Of a stretch of 64,000 nt of DNA, positions 43,123 to 51,684 are shown in pieces (the stretch's first letter is position 1; the number at the start of each line of letters is the position of its first letter). The position numbers were made by a program, and so were the translations under genes. The stretch covers positions 62,001 through 126,000 of the forward strand of contig CAJMSD010000002.1 in NCBI GenBank assembly GCA_905215965.1. Direction: 5' to 3'. This DNA is from an uncultured bacterium. GTDB lineage: Bacteria; Bacillota; Clostridia; Oscillospirales; Ruminococcaceae. The notes beneath the pieces are model-generated. The model saw nothing but the letters and a program-made list of their open reading frames with translations, was not told the origin of the DNA and did not search any database.

Positions 43123-46100
43123 TTACTTGCCGAGGAACTGCTTGAACGTATCCTTACCGCCTGTAGCCTTGTAAGCGTAGTATGCAAGGATATTGGAAGC
43201 GTCGGAAGAATCTACCGAGCCGTCGCCGTTTGTGTCTCCAGCTTTCCTCTGAGCAGCCGTAAATGATGAGCTGCCGCCTGTTGCCTTTATTGCGTATTCT
43301 TTAAGGACATCGGAAGCGTCGGAAGAATCTATAGCTCCGTCGTTGTTTACGTCGCCGATATTAGCCGAAGCTGAGGGCGAACCGGGAACATAAGTCTTTG
43401 AATCCGCAAAATCAAGGCTGTTGTCGTTGGCATAGGTTTCAGCCTCGGTACCGGGAGTTCCTGCAACAACGTATCCTAAAACAGTCTTATTACCGGAATA
43501 TCCGAAAGCCTTTTTGCCTATGGTGTCAACTGTCTCGGGGAGAATTACATAGGTCATGGCAGTATTCTGGAACGCGCTTGCATCTATCTGATTGAGCTTA
43601 TGGGTATCGTTATTTTTAAATGTAACGCTGCTGAGAGCGGAGCAGCCCGAAAAAGCTTCTTTTCCGATTTTATTTGCAGAGATAGTCGCGCTCTTAAGCT
43701 TTGTACACTTTGCGAATGCGTTATTGCTTATCGTATCGGTATCGACCTTTATGGTCGTGAGCTTAGGACAAGCCTCGAAAGCCTTAGTTCCGATCTCGTT
43801 TATTCCGCTGAGATCAAGGCTGGCAATACCCGAGCCTGCCATTGAGGAAGTACCGAAGGTCTTGATGTTTCCGAGATTTATCGACGACAAATTATAGCAG
43901 TTCTGGAACGCGCCCTGCGGAATGCTTGTGATATCGTCCGAAAGCGTTACGGTGTTGAGCAGATCGCAGTCCTTAAACATATTCTTGCTAAGCGCATAGA
44001 CCTGAGCCGTGCGTATCGACTCGCAGCCTATATACTGAGAATCGCCCGAAAATGTTGTATCGCTGTTGGAGTAAGTCTCGAGAATAGACGAACAATTTGC
44101 AAACGCCTCGCCCTCGATAGAAACAAGCGGCTTCATTCCGACTATCGTTACAAGACTTGTGCAGTTCTTGAACGCGCCTTTTCTAACGTTCATTGCATTT
44201 GAAAGATCAAGATCGGTAAGAACGCTGCAGTTCAGGAACATACTTACCGGTATCTCAGTGCCCGTGTATTTGCAGCTCTTAAGCGATGTACAATTGGAGA
44301 ACAGCTCGCTGCCGACAGAATATTCTATTCCCTCCGGAATAATTATCTCGGCGCTTACGAGGTCTGCGCAGCCGGAAAATGCCTTACTGCCAAATACTGC
44401 GGTATTTCCGACAGTTCCCTCGATATAAAGAGAGGTGATTCCCGAATTTGCAAAAGCGGAAGCTCCGACAGTCGAAGCCGTACTGTTTACCTTCTGGCTA
44501 AGATTCTTACAGTCGGCAAAACAGCTTGCGCCGTAGTCCTCCGCGGAAATATCGCCGCTGCATATTGATTCAAGAACGGTACAGCCCTTGAACGCATTCT
44601 TTTCAATAATGACCGCATTAAGCTCGTTTACCTTTGGAAGAGCCGAGCAATTCTGGAACGTGCTTTCCGAAACGACGTTGATCGTTGAGAAATTAGTGTC
44701 TCTCAGGTCTGTAAGCGAAGTACAGCCGTAGAAAAGGAAGCTTGGCGTCAGGGCATAGCCTTCAAGAGCAACGTAAGCAGAAACGAGCGAAGTACAGCCG
44801 TAGAAAATTCCCGAACCGTAGGACACGCCGTCGATAGAAGCGGTTTTAAGTCCCGTACAGCCTCTGAATACTTCATGGCCGAAAGCAGGAAGACTTTCCT
44901 TGTAAAGATTCGGCAGGCCCGTTACCTTATAATCGTTTTCAGCCTCAAGCGATAAACCTCCGCTTGAAAGCAAATAATCAGTCCAGCCTGTAACGGTAAG
45001 ATCAACATCGGTAAGAGCCGTACAGCCCTCGAACGCGCTTTGCTTTACTACCGCGCAGGTTTTTACGGGAAGAGCTTTAAGGCTTGTGCATTTCTCGAAT
45101 GCGCTCTCGCCTATTACATCGGCTTCTCCGAGCATTGTAACAGTCTGGAGATTTGTACAGTTATTGAACGCGCTTTTTCCGATTATTGAAATATTCACGC
45201 CGAGAGTCATTTCCGTAAGAGACGTACAGCTCATGCAGGTCTCCAGCGGAACGGTCGTCATAGCCGACGGAAGCGTAATATTTTTCAGTGAAGAACAGCT
45301 TTTGAACGTACCCTCGTCCATTCCCATTTCGGCAGGGAACGCAGGAGCATTAACAAGGCTTGTGCAGCTCATGAAAGCGTTTTTGCCGAGGTATTCGATA
45401 ACGTCGTTTAATTTAATTGAAGTAAGGGCGGAGCATTCCGAAAATGCAGCTTCGCCGATATTTTTCATGCCGCTTCCCACGTCGAGTGAGGACAGTGCGA
45501 TACAGCCCGTGAAAGCGTTTTTATCTATAGCGACAGTATTTCCCGGCAGCGACAGCGACTTTATCTGAGTACAGTTCTGGAAAGCTTTTTCGCCGATCGT
45601 TACATCAGTGCCTGAAGAAGGAAGAATATAATCCGTAAGTACGGTATTTGCAAAGGAAGCTTTGCCTATATATTTCACGTTCTGAGGATAAATAAAATCG
45701 ACCTTTGAGATCTTTGTATTTTCGCAGAAGCTTTCAGGGATATTTATCACATTATTTTCAAATGTAAGAGTTTTAAGACCCGAGCCTTTAAAGACAGCCT
45801 TGCCCATATACATTACGCTTGACGGGATAGTTTCAATTGTTATGTAAGGACATTTTTCAAAAGCGTTGTCTCCGATATACTTAACCCCCGTAAAATCTAT
45901 GGACTTAATTGAAGACTCGCCGCTGAAAGCTTTTGAAGCGACGGCAAGACACTGACTGTCGTCTGCAAGCTCGATCTTCTTTTCCGCGATCATCTCGGAA
46001 ACAGCATACGGAATATCTACCGGATGGCAGCCTGTGACTTCAAGCAAATGCTGACCCGAATAGCTCTTTATACCGATAACATACTCGTCAAGGTCGGTAA

Positions 46101-46395
46101 CTGTTTTGCCGTCTTCCTTATGAGTAGCCTTTATCCTGTAAATTCCGTACTTATATTTATAGTTATCTTCCCAGTTTTCAATACCCGTAACTTCAGTCAT
46201 AGAATAAGTGTAGTACGAAGTATCGGCATAATCTGTTTCAAAATTATACTGTTTAGTATCGGTTTCGCCCTCGGCATACGCTGTAATCACAGCATTATCC
46301 GACATATCGGACGTCTTGGGCAAAAGCTGATATGCCCCGAACGCACTGACGGTGCATATAAATGCAATGGCGCCGGCAATAGCCTTTTTGTTCAT
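43123..46395 (-). CDS. Large secreted LRR protein with dockerin
   Basis: 1090 residues from ATG 46395 (GGGGGAAT upstream). Signal peptide, then some thirty LRR_5/BspA repeats with the recurring AFxxCTxLxxVxLPxxVxxIG pattern, and a C-terminal dockerin (GDVNNDGAIDSSDASDVLKEY and GDTNGDGSVDSSDASNILAYY). The long solenoid suggests surface adhesion or binding; no enzyme domain is seen. Different signal peptide from the two smaller paralogues, own promoter and terminator. Confidence 0.93.
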   Translation of the reverse strand: MNKKAIAGAIAFICTVSAFGAYQLLPKTSDMSDNAVITAYAEGETDTKQYNFETDYADTSYYTYSMTEVTGIENWEDNYKYKYGIYRIKATHKEDGKTVTDLDEYVIGIKSYSGQHLLEVTGCHPVDIPYAVSEMIAEKKIELADDSQCLAVASKAFSGESSIKSIDFTGVKYIGDNAFEKCPYITIETIPSSVMYMGKAVFKGSGLKTLTFENNVINIPESFCENTKISKVDFIYPQNVKYIGKASFANTVLTDYILPSSGTDVTIGEKAFQNCTQIKSLSLPGNTVAIDKNAFTGCIALSSLDVGSGMKNIGEAAFSECSALTSIKLNDVIEYLGKNAFMSCTSLVNAPAFPAEMGMDEGTFKSCSSLKNITLPSAMTTVPLETCMSCTSLTEMTLGVNISIIGKSAFNNCTNLQTVTMLGEADVIGESAFEKCTSLKALPVKTCAVVKQSAFEGCTALTDVDLTVTGWTDYLLSSGGLSLEAENDYKVTGLPNLYKESLPAFGHEVFRGCTGLKTASIDGVSYGSGIFYGCTSLVSAYVALEGYALTPSFLFYGCTSLTDLRDTNFSTINVVSESTFQNCSALPKVNELNAVIIEKNAFKGCTVLESICSGDISAEDYGASCFADCKNLSQKVNSTASTVGASAFANSGITSLYIEGTVGNTAVFGSKAFSGCADLVSAEIIIPEGIEYSVGSELFSNCTSLKSCKYTGTEIPVSMFLNCSVLTDLDLSNAMNVRKGAFKNCTSLVTIVGMKPLVSIEGEAFANCSSILETYSNSDTTFSGDSQYIGCESIRTAQVYALSKNMFKDCDLLNTVTLSDDITSIPQGAFQNCYNLSSINLGNIKTFGTSSMAGSGIASLDLSGINEIGTKAFEACPKLTTIKVDTDTISNNAFAKCTKLKSATISANKIGKEAFSGCSALSSVTFKNNDTHKLNQIDASAFQNTAMTYVILPETVDTIGKKAFGYSGNKTVLGYVVAGTPGTEAETYANDNSLDFADSKTYVPGSPSASANIGDVNNDGAIDSSDASDVLKEYAIKATGGSSSFTAAQRKAGDTNGDGSVDSSDASNILAYYAYKATGGKDTFKQFLGK

Positions 46396-46515
46396 ATTAA
46401 TTCCCCCTGTTATCGATAATTTCACACGTTCAGCCGATATTGCAAACGGCGGATAATATAGTTTGACTTTCGGTTTTTGTGCACAACCGACACTATATTA
46501 CTAAAATGTGATTTT

Positions 46516-46544
46516 ATTATAACATATAAGCGAATAAAAGTCAA
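46516..46544 (-). promoter_or_regulatory. Promoter of the large LRR gene
   Basis: Minus strand TTGACT (46544-46539), 17-base spacer ending TGT, TATAAT (46521-46516), giving a leader of about 115 bases. Confidence 0.7.
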
Positions 46545-46630
46545 GCGCATATTGATTTTTATTCAAATTTTTCAATTATAAATATTTTTTAAGTATTCGG
46601 CAAAAATACGTGTGAATCTTCTTGAAATCC

Positions 46631-46752
46631 TTGACATTTTCCGAAATCATGGTATAAGCGGAGAGCCTCCGCAGGCAGTTTCGCGCTATAAAAATTTGTT
46701 TTATTAATTTTTTCACGCGCCTATTGCAATTTTGCAGTTAATATGATATAAT
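46631..46752 (+). repeat. Promoter-hairpin repeat, single unit (toxin-antitoxin module 1)
   Basis: TTGACA (46631)-16-TATAAG (46653-46658), hairpin GCGGAG-AGC-CTCCGC (46658-46672), AT-rich middle, then TTGCAA-17-TATAAT (46747-46752). The distance between the two -10 boxes is 94 bp, as in the arrays at 3.4 and 35.7 kb. The hairpin bases differ from those arrays yet still pair. Confidence 0.85.
46724..46752 (+). promoter_or_regulatory. Antitoxin RNA promoter, module 1
   Basis: TTGCAA (46724-46729), 17-base spacer ending TGA, TATAAT (46747-46752). Confidence 0.7.
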
Positions 46753-46758
46753 ATAAAC

Positions 46759-46850
46759 AGAAAGGGTACTGCGATAAGCGGTTCTCCCTCAATTGTGAGT
46801 TATTAAAAAATAACCGTCCTATGTGGAAGTGGGGCGGTTATTTTCTTTTG
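46759..46850 (+). ncRNA. Putative antisense antitoxin RNA, module 1
   Basis: About 90 nt from the promoter above to the bidirectional hairpin AAAATAACCG / CGGTTATTTT (46807-46844) plus CTTTT. It begins GGGTACTGCGATAAGCGG and then TTCTCCC, a stretch also present in the toxin mRNA leader. It overlaps the 3' end of the toxin mRNA by about 40 bases. Confidence 0.6.
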
Positions 46851-46915
46851 TTATTGCTGAGATCTATTATAGCAACTACAAGCATAAGTAATGTTAGTAA
46901 TTCCAATATTGTCAT
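46838..46915 (-). CDS. Small hydrophobic peptide, putative type I toxin 1
   Basis: 25 residues, MTILELLTLLMLVVAIIDLS then NNKRK: one membrane segment and a basic tail, the pattern of type I and holin-like toxin peptides. GGGGGTGA stands six bases before the ATG and is locked in a hairpin, CCCTCG-GAAA-CGGGGG. The stop codon lies in the shared terminator. Known peptides of this kind insert in the membrane; activity here is not shown. Confidence 0.65.
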   Translation of the reverse strand: MTILELLTLLMLVVAIIDLSNNKRK

Positions 46916-46983
46916 ATCAGCTCACCCCCGTTTCCGAGGGAAAGATTGAACCGCCTACCGTTTTATGCAGTACCCATGATAAA

Positions 46984-47012
46984 ATTATATCACGAGGATC
47001 ATTCTTTGTCAA
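46984..47012 (-). promoter_or_regulatory. Toxin promoter, module 1
   Basis: Minus strand TTGACA (47012-47007), 17-base spacer ending TGA, TATAAT (46989-46984): consensus sigma-A. Confidence 0.8.
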
Positions 47013-47034
47013 ATTAAAAGGCGTGCGAAACATC

Positions 47035-47157
47035 TTGACATTTTCCGAAATCATGGTATAAGCGGAGAGCCTCCGCAGGCAGTTTCGCACTATAAAAAAT
47101 TTGTTTTATTAATTTTTTCACGCGGATATTGCATTTTTGCAGTTAATATGATATAAT
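47035..47157 (+). repeat. Promoter-hairpin repeat, single unit (toxin-antitoxin module 2)
   Basis: TTGACA (47035)-16-TATAAG (47057-47062), hairpin GCGGAG-AGC-CTCCGC, and TTGCAT-17-TATAAT (47152-47157). The two -10 boxes are 95 bp apart. Nearly identical to the module 1 unit, about 404 bp away. Confidence 0.85.
47129..47157 (+). promoter_or_regulatory. Antitoxin RNA promoter, module 2
   Basis: TTGCAT (47129-47134), 17-base spacer ending TGA, TATAAT (47152-47157). Confidence 0.7.
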
Positions 47158-47163
47158 ATAAAT

Positions 47164-47256
47164 AGAAAGGGTACTGCGATAAGCGGTTCTCCCAGAATTT
47201 TATGTGTTAAAGAAACACCGTCAATTTTGGCAGATTGGGCGGTGTTTCCTTTTTAT
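47164..47256 (+). ncRNA. Putative antisense antitoxin RNA, module 2
   Basis: About 90 nt ending at the hairpin GAAACACCG (47212-47220) / CGGTGTTTC (47240-47248) plus CTTTTT. The 5' part again reads GGGTACTGCGATAAGCGG then TTCTCCC. Convergent with the toxin gene. Confidence 0.6.
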
Positions 47257-47271
47257 GTAAGATAAAAAGCT

Positions 47272-47361
47272 TTACTTTTTCTTATGAAATATAAGATAGC
47301 AAAGAGAGACAACTCCGGTGAGCATAATCACGAATTGAATCAATTCTGAAAATGTAACCAT
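47272..47361 (-). CDS. Small hydrophobic peptide, putative type I toxin 2
   Basis: 29 residues: MVTFSELIQFVIMLTGVVSL then CYLIFHKKK. One membrane segment and a lysine tail, close to the toxin at 54.9 kb (first 13 residues identical). The SD GGGAGGTGA is paired with CTCTCCC through a GAAA tetraloop. Resembles the putative holin-like toxin family (PF16935-like) from memory. Confidence 0.7.
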   Translation of the reverse strand: MVTFSELIQFVIMLTGVVSLCYLIFHKKK

Positions 47362-47420
47362 AGTTATCACCTCCCTTTCGGGAGAGACCGCCTACCGTTT
47401 TATCCAGTACCCATGATAAA

Positions 47421-47449
47421 ATTATATCACGAGGATCATTCTTTGTCAA
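47421..47449 (-). promoter_or_regulatory. Toxin promoter, module 2
   Basis: Minus strand TTGACA (47449-47444), 17-base spacer ending TGA, TATAAT (47426-47421), identical to that of module 1. Confidence 0.8.
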
Positions 47450-47494
47450 ATTAAAAGGCGTGCGAACAAAATCACGTTTTTTCTGCGTATCTAC

Positions 47495-47523
47495 TTGAAA
47501 TGCCTTTGAAATAATGATATAAT
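47495..47523 (+). promoter_or_regulatory. Promoter of the SGNH-dockerin gene
   Basis: TTGAAA (47495-47500), 17-base spacer ending TGA, TATAAT (47518-47523). Confidence 0.75.
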
Positions 47524-47580
47524 CAAGGTATATTTATGCCGTGCTCGGACGGCAGTATCAATAAAACTGCGAGGTTTGCT

Positions 47581-48978
47581 ATGAAAAATAAATTTATCAG
47601 AAATATCACGGCAATAGCTGCTGCCGCCGCTTCGGTTTCTTGCCTGGGAACGTCTTACGTTTATGCGGACGAAAACGCTATGATCTCATCAAATCCCGTT
47701 ATAAGCAGAAACTGTCCCGCATATTCGGGAGCAAGTCCGTATACTGCTTCGGCAGCCAACGATGATTTCTATTATTCGTCATGGACGAGCAGCTCTCCCG
47801 ATTATCTTGCCTACGATCTCTCTGGAGTCTCCGATAGCGAAAAAAGCAAGGTCATTGCTGTCTGGTACAACAACAGCGGAGCTTATGACAGCACTGTTGG
47901 CACTTATTACTCGGGAAGCAACGGCGAGCCTACCGACTACACCATAGAGGTGAACTCTGCCGACGGCGGAGAATATCCCGAAAGCGGCTGGGTAACAGTC
48001 GATACCGTTTCCGATAATACGCTTAAATCGCGTCAGCACGTTGTCGATATGACAGGCTATAACTGGATACGCCTTAACGTCACAAAGGCGGACGGAAACG
48101 AAGCAGGCTCTCTTAATCTAAATATGGACGTTCATTCGGCTGCCAACGGAGTTTCCGACAGCTGGGTATTTTACGGCGATTCCATCACTGCCTGCGGTAT
48201 GAACAACTGCTACGGAACAGGCTTCGCGACATACGTGAACCAGATAGACGATAATTATTTCCCCATTCAGGAAAACGGAGGAATAGGCGGCATCACAAGC
48301 ACGGACGGCAGAAACAATATCGACCGCTGGCTTTCCGTCGATCCGTCAAAATATGTAAGCATTGCCTACGGTACAAACGACGCCTGGGGAAATCAGACGG
48401 GCGCGGAGAAATACTACGAGAACACCGCTTATATGGTCGAGGCAGTTATCGCTGCCGGCAGAACTCCCATCGTGCCTAAGATACCTTTCTCAACAGAAAC
48501 GGGAGTAAGCGCTTATCTTTCCGACTACAACGCCATGATCGACAGGATCTACGAAAATTATCCCGAGGTAATACAGGGACCCGATTTTGAAACTATTTTC
48601 AAGGAAAATACAGAGCTGCTCAGCTCCGACGGCGTTCACCCCAACGACAGCGGCTACGATGAAATGCGCAAAGCATGGGCCGCGGAGATGTATGAAAAGA
48701 TCTACAAGGCAGGCTCTGAACCCGATACCGGAGAATCTACCTCCGAGGTCAGCAAAGCTCTCTACGGCGATGCCGATCTGAACGGAAAAATAGAGATCGA
48801 CGATGCCGTTACCGTAATGTGTTATGCCGCCGACAAGGATTCTTATCCTCTGTCCGATGAAGCTCTCAGGAACGCGGACGTTTACCAGAACGGCGACGGA
48901 GTAAGCGCAAACGACGCAGTTTCGATACAGAAATTTCTTTCAAACCAGATAGACGCGCTCCCCGAATCCTATAATTAA
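47581..48978 (+). CDS. Secreted SGNH/GDSL esterase with dockerin
   Basis: 465 residues from ATG 47581. Signal peptide (MKNKFIRNITAIAAAAASVS), an N-terminal beta domain of about 160 residues, the SGNH core with nucleophile Ser201 in YGDSITACG, the GTNDAWGN block, and the DGVH pair Asp350/His353, then a dockerin (about 395-465) starting GDADLNGKIEIDDAVTVMCY. Probably a carbohydrate esterase removing acetyl groups from plant polysaccharide (CE2/CE3-like arrangement). The second dockerin repeat (NGDGVSANDAVSIQKF) is intact. Confidence 0.92.
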   Translation: MKNKFIRNITAIAAAAASVSCLGTSYVYADENAMISSNPVISRNCPAYSGASPYTASAANDDFYYSSWTSSSPDYLAYDLSGVSDSEKSKVIAVWYNNSGAYDSTVGTYYSGSNGEPTDYTIEVNSADGGEYPESGWVTVDTVSDNTLKSRQHVVDMTGYNWIRLNVTKADGNEAGSLNLNMDVHSAANGVSDSWVFYGDSITACGMNNCYGTGFATYVNQIDDNYFPIQENGGIGGITSTDGRNNIDRWLSVDPSKYVSIAYGTNDAWGNQTGAEKYYENTAYMVEAVIAAGRTPIVPKIPFSTETGVSAYLSDYNAMIDRIYENYPEVIQGPDFETIFKENTELLSSDGVHPNDSGYDEMRKAWAAEMYEKIYKAGSEPDTGESTSEVSKALYGDADLNGKIEIDDAVTVMCYAADKDSYPLSDEALRNADVYQNGDGVSANDAVSIQKFLSNQIDALPESYN

Positions 48979-49007
48979 GGAATTTTTGCGGTTATTTCCT
49001 TTTTCTA

Positions 49008-49036
49008 TTGACTTATTTTTCCCCTTATATTATAAT
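49008..49036 (+). promoter_or_regulatory. Promoter of the GH26-like gene
   Basis: TTGACT (49008-49013), 17-base spacer, TATAAT (49031-49036), nearly 190 bases before the start codon. Confidence 0.7.
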
Positions 49037-49227
49037 TAGTGAATGTGAGAGCCTGCGGCAGCTTATCAGAATGCCTGCGGCTCGTCCGTATTGAATTTTA
49101 TGCGCCGTTCGGGCGATTCGGCGCTTTATCTGCGGCTTGCGGACACCCCTCTAATATTAATAAGCTGCGTTCACGGGCAAAATACGCAGATGATCCTGTG
49201 AACACGGATTCTGAAAGGAATGTTTCT

Positions 49228-50667
49228 ATGAACAGTATTTACAAGGTTTTTATGGGCAAGGCTAAATGCGCTGTCGATCTGGGCGACGGCAGCGAGCGCG
49301 GAGAATACGTTAATCAGGATTACATTCTCCGCAAACTTGGCAGACCTCACAGAAGTATCAGCCTTATGTATTGCTACTACCCTCTTGACAAGGAATGGCC
49401 GGGACGTATCTCGGAGGTCATGAAAGATGCGGATATCTCGTTCCAGTGGGATTATCCCTATGACGATTATTTCCCTTATCTCGGCGGTCTCGGCGGAAGT
49501 ACCGACGGCGAGCCGTTTACGTGTATGCAGGATATTCGCCGCCACGGTCAGGACGTTACTCTTACGCTGACGATCGACCCTGCCGTTTCCGACGAGCATC
49601 TTGCCGCTATCGGTGAGGATCTCAAATGCTACGGACGCGTTCTTCTGCGTATAAATCACGAGGCTACGGGAGATTGGTTCTCGTTCAACAAGAGAGCTTC
49701 TTATCAGGAGGTTGCCGATTTCTATTGCAGGGCTTCCCGCATTATCAAGGAGCACGCTCCCAACGTTTCGACGATCCTGTGCATCGGCGGAATAGAAAAC
49801 CGCGAAACAGGAAAGATCGAAAAGGAAGAGGAGTTCTCTCAGGCTGTAAGAGAAACCGATATATGGTCGATCGACCAATATATGGCTTTACACTGGGGCT
49901 GGCCTTACGATGTGGCAGAGCCGGGCGGTAATTCTCATAAGCGTTCCTCCGTGCTCGATACGTACACCATGACCAAGGAGAGCTACGAGCGTTTCAAGTT
50001 CATAAACGGCGGCAAAGCAAAGCCTATCGTTATGTCTGAATTCAACGCGGACGGCAATGTTACAGGCGCATACGAACAGGCTGAAATGGTTAAAACGTTC
50101 TGCGATATTCTCAAAAAGGATAACGCCGAATGGTTCACGGGATTTACTTTTTATCAGTTCCGCGACAGAGGACGTCTCGGTCTTGAAATTGAAGACCCGA
50201 ACAATCCGGACGTTGGTATCGAGCAGCCTGTTTTGCAGACCTACAAGAAGATAATCCACGACGAATGGTTCCTCCCGTCAATGACGCAGGGAGACGAGAT
50301 AACGCTTCCGGTAACTCTTCGCTGGGGCAGCTCCGAGGACGCCGAGGGTATTGCCGTTCCGCTTCATTTCGAGTCGAATCCGCATTTCTGCGAGCTTGTT
50401 TTCGAGGACGATCTGAATCTTATGATCGAGATAAACGGCAGGTGGTTCTATAAATCGCCAAAGGCTAAGACTATCGACCTGATGTCCGCGTTCTTTGAGA
50501 AGCCGCTAAGCAGTCCGTGCGATATGACCATGAAGATATTTGCTCCGCCTGCAAGCGGCAAAAACGATCTTTCTGCCGAGGACGGTATGTTTAATTCATA
50601 TACGACCGTTACAAAGCTTCCGAAGATAAGGATAAGATATTCTCCCATTGAGAAAAGTCTCGATTAA
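49228..50667 (+). CDS. Cytoplasmic GH26-like glycoside hydrolase
   Basis: 479 residues from ATG 49228 (GAAAGGA eight bases upstream). A TIM barrel with RINHEATGDWF (Glu145 as acid/base) and KPIVMSEFNADG (Glu271 as nucleophile), spaced as in clan GH-A and closest to the GH26 mannanase pattern RxxHExNGxWF. A C-terminal beta domain follows from about 350. No signal peptide and no dockerin, unlike its neighbours, so it acts on imported oligosaccharides. Family is inference; the substrate is not known. Confidence 0.75.
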   Translation: MNSIYKVFMGKAKCAVDLGDGSERGEYVNQDYILRKLGRPHRSISLMYCYYPLDKEWPGRISEVMKDADISFQWDYPYDDYFPYLGGLGGSTDGEPFTCMQDIRRHGQDVTLTLTIDPAVSDEHLAAIGEDLKCYGRVLLRINHEATGDWFSFNKRASYQEVADFYCRASRIIKEHAPNVSTILCIGGIENRETGKIEKEEEFSQAVRETDIWSIDQYMALHWGWPYDVAEPGGNSHKRSSVLDTYTMTKESYERFKFINGGKAKPIVMSEFNADGNVTGAYEQAEMVKTFCDILKKDNAEWFTGFTFYQFRDRGRLGLEIEDPNNPDVGIEQPVLQTYKKIIHDEWFLPSMTQGDEITLPVTLRWGSSEDAEGIAVPLHFESNPHFCELVFEDDLNLMIEINGRWFYKSPKAKTIDLMSAFFEKPLSSPCDMTMKIFAPPASGKNDLSAEDGMFNSYTTVTKLPKIRIRYSPIEKSLD

Positions 50668-50723
50668 AGCAGTAATGTTATGGGCGGCTTTGATGCCGCC
50701 CTAAGTTTATCATAAAATGAAAT

Positions 50724-50756
50724 GAGCCGCATAAAGCGGCTCGTTTTTATTTTTTC
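50724..50756. terminator. Terminator between convergent GH26-like and LRR genes
   Basis: GAGCCGC-ATAAA-GCGGCTC followed by GTTTTTATTTTTT on the plus strand. The T-run overlaps the last lysine codons and stop of the LRR gene (50747). A second hairpin GGGCGGC/GCCGCCC lies at 50682-50701. Confidence 0.8.
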
Positions 50757-51574
50757 ATAAAAGTAAAAATATTGTCTGTTCCGCCCGTAGATGTATAGGC
50801 ATAATACGCAAGAATTACCGAAGCGTCGCTTGAATCAACAGCGCCGTCAAAGTTTACGTCAGCGTTTATTTTCTGAGAGTCTCCGAACGCGGAAGCTTCT
50901 CCTGTTGCAATCAGCGCATATTCCCGAAGAACAAGCGAAGCATCGCTGGAATTTATAGTCCCGTCTCCGTCAACATCGCCGATCACACTGAATTTAATTC
51001 CGTTTTCTTCGGCATATGTCTGAACGTAAGAATCTGCAACGCCGTATATTGTTCCGGTAAAATCTTGGAATGCATGCTCACCGATACTTGTAACGCTGTC
51101 AAGAATAATTACGGCAGTCAAACCTGAGCAGCCATTGAACGCCTCATCACCAATATTTTTAACAGGTACTCCGCCGATTTCAGAAGGTATAGCAGCTTCT
51201 TTTGCTGATTCATTGCAGTCGTAAATTTCTACGTAATCCAAATAATTTTTATACTTTAAAACGTCGTAAAATCCCTCCGTGTATTCGATAATTATAGAGT
51301 TCAAAACTAAGTGATCATTGAACGCATCAATCGATGCTTGTAACAGGCAATCCGTCGATCTCGGACGGTATAAAACTTTCCCGGCAGCTTCGTCACAGTC
51401 GGAAATCTCTATATAGTTACCGAAATTTCTATAGGTGAGAACGTCATAAGTTCCCTCCGTATACTCATCAGCCGCATTTGCCAAAACGGCATAATCATGC
51501 GGATTTACAGCAGTTGGCACAGCTGCGCCGAAAACAATGCCTGCGGCAAGGATAGCAGACAACAGCTTTTTCAT
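50747..51574 (-). CDS. Degenerate short LRR protein with dockerin
   Basis: 275 residues. Signal peptide (MKKLLSAILAAGIVFGAAV), the YTEGTYDVLTYRNFGNYIEISDCDE module, then a disturbed stretch (about 65-95), a second copy of the module (YTEGFYDVLKYKNYLDYVEI), only two LRR repeats, and an intact dockerin (DVDGDGTINSSDASLVLREY, DVNFDGAVDSSDASVILAYY). In the disturbed stretch the expected IPSEIDGLPVTSID is found in another frame, so a base was lost or gained there without closing the ORF. Confidence 0.82.
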   Translation of the reverse strand: MKKLLSAILAAGIVFGAAVPTAVNPHDYAVLANAADEYTEGTYDVLTYRNFGNYIEISDCDEAAGKVLYRPRSTDCLLQASIDAFNDHLVLNSIIIEYTEGFYDVLKYKNYLDYVEIYDCNESAKEAAIPSEIGGVPVKNIGDEAFNGCSGLTAVIILDSVTSIGEHAFQDFTGTIYGVADSYVQTYAEENGIKFSVIGDVDGDGTINSSDASLVLREYALIATGEASAFGDSQKINADVNFDGAVDSSDASVILAYYAYTSTGGTDNIFTFMKK

Positions 51575-51638
51575 GGCAAAACCTCCAAAGAATTTATACT
51601 TTTATTATACATGATTTTTACGGGATTTTCAAGACTTA

Positions 51639-51665
51639 AAAGAGAGCCGCAAAAAGCGGCTCTTT
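51639..51665 (-). terminator. Terminator of the GH13-DUF1653 gene
   Basis: Minus strand AGAGCCGC-TTTTT-GCGGCTCT followed by CTTTTAAG. Confidence 0.75.
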
Positions 51666-51684
51666 CCAACTTCAACCGCAAACG

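Noticed and set aside
49039..49227. N-terminal extension of the GH26-like protein
   Set aside because: GTG at 49039 has no SD and lies next to the -10; ATG 49228 has a good SD.
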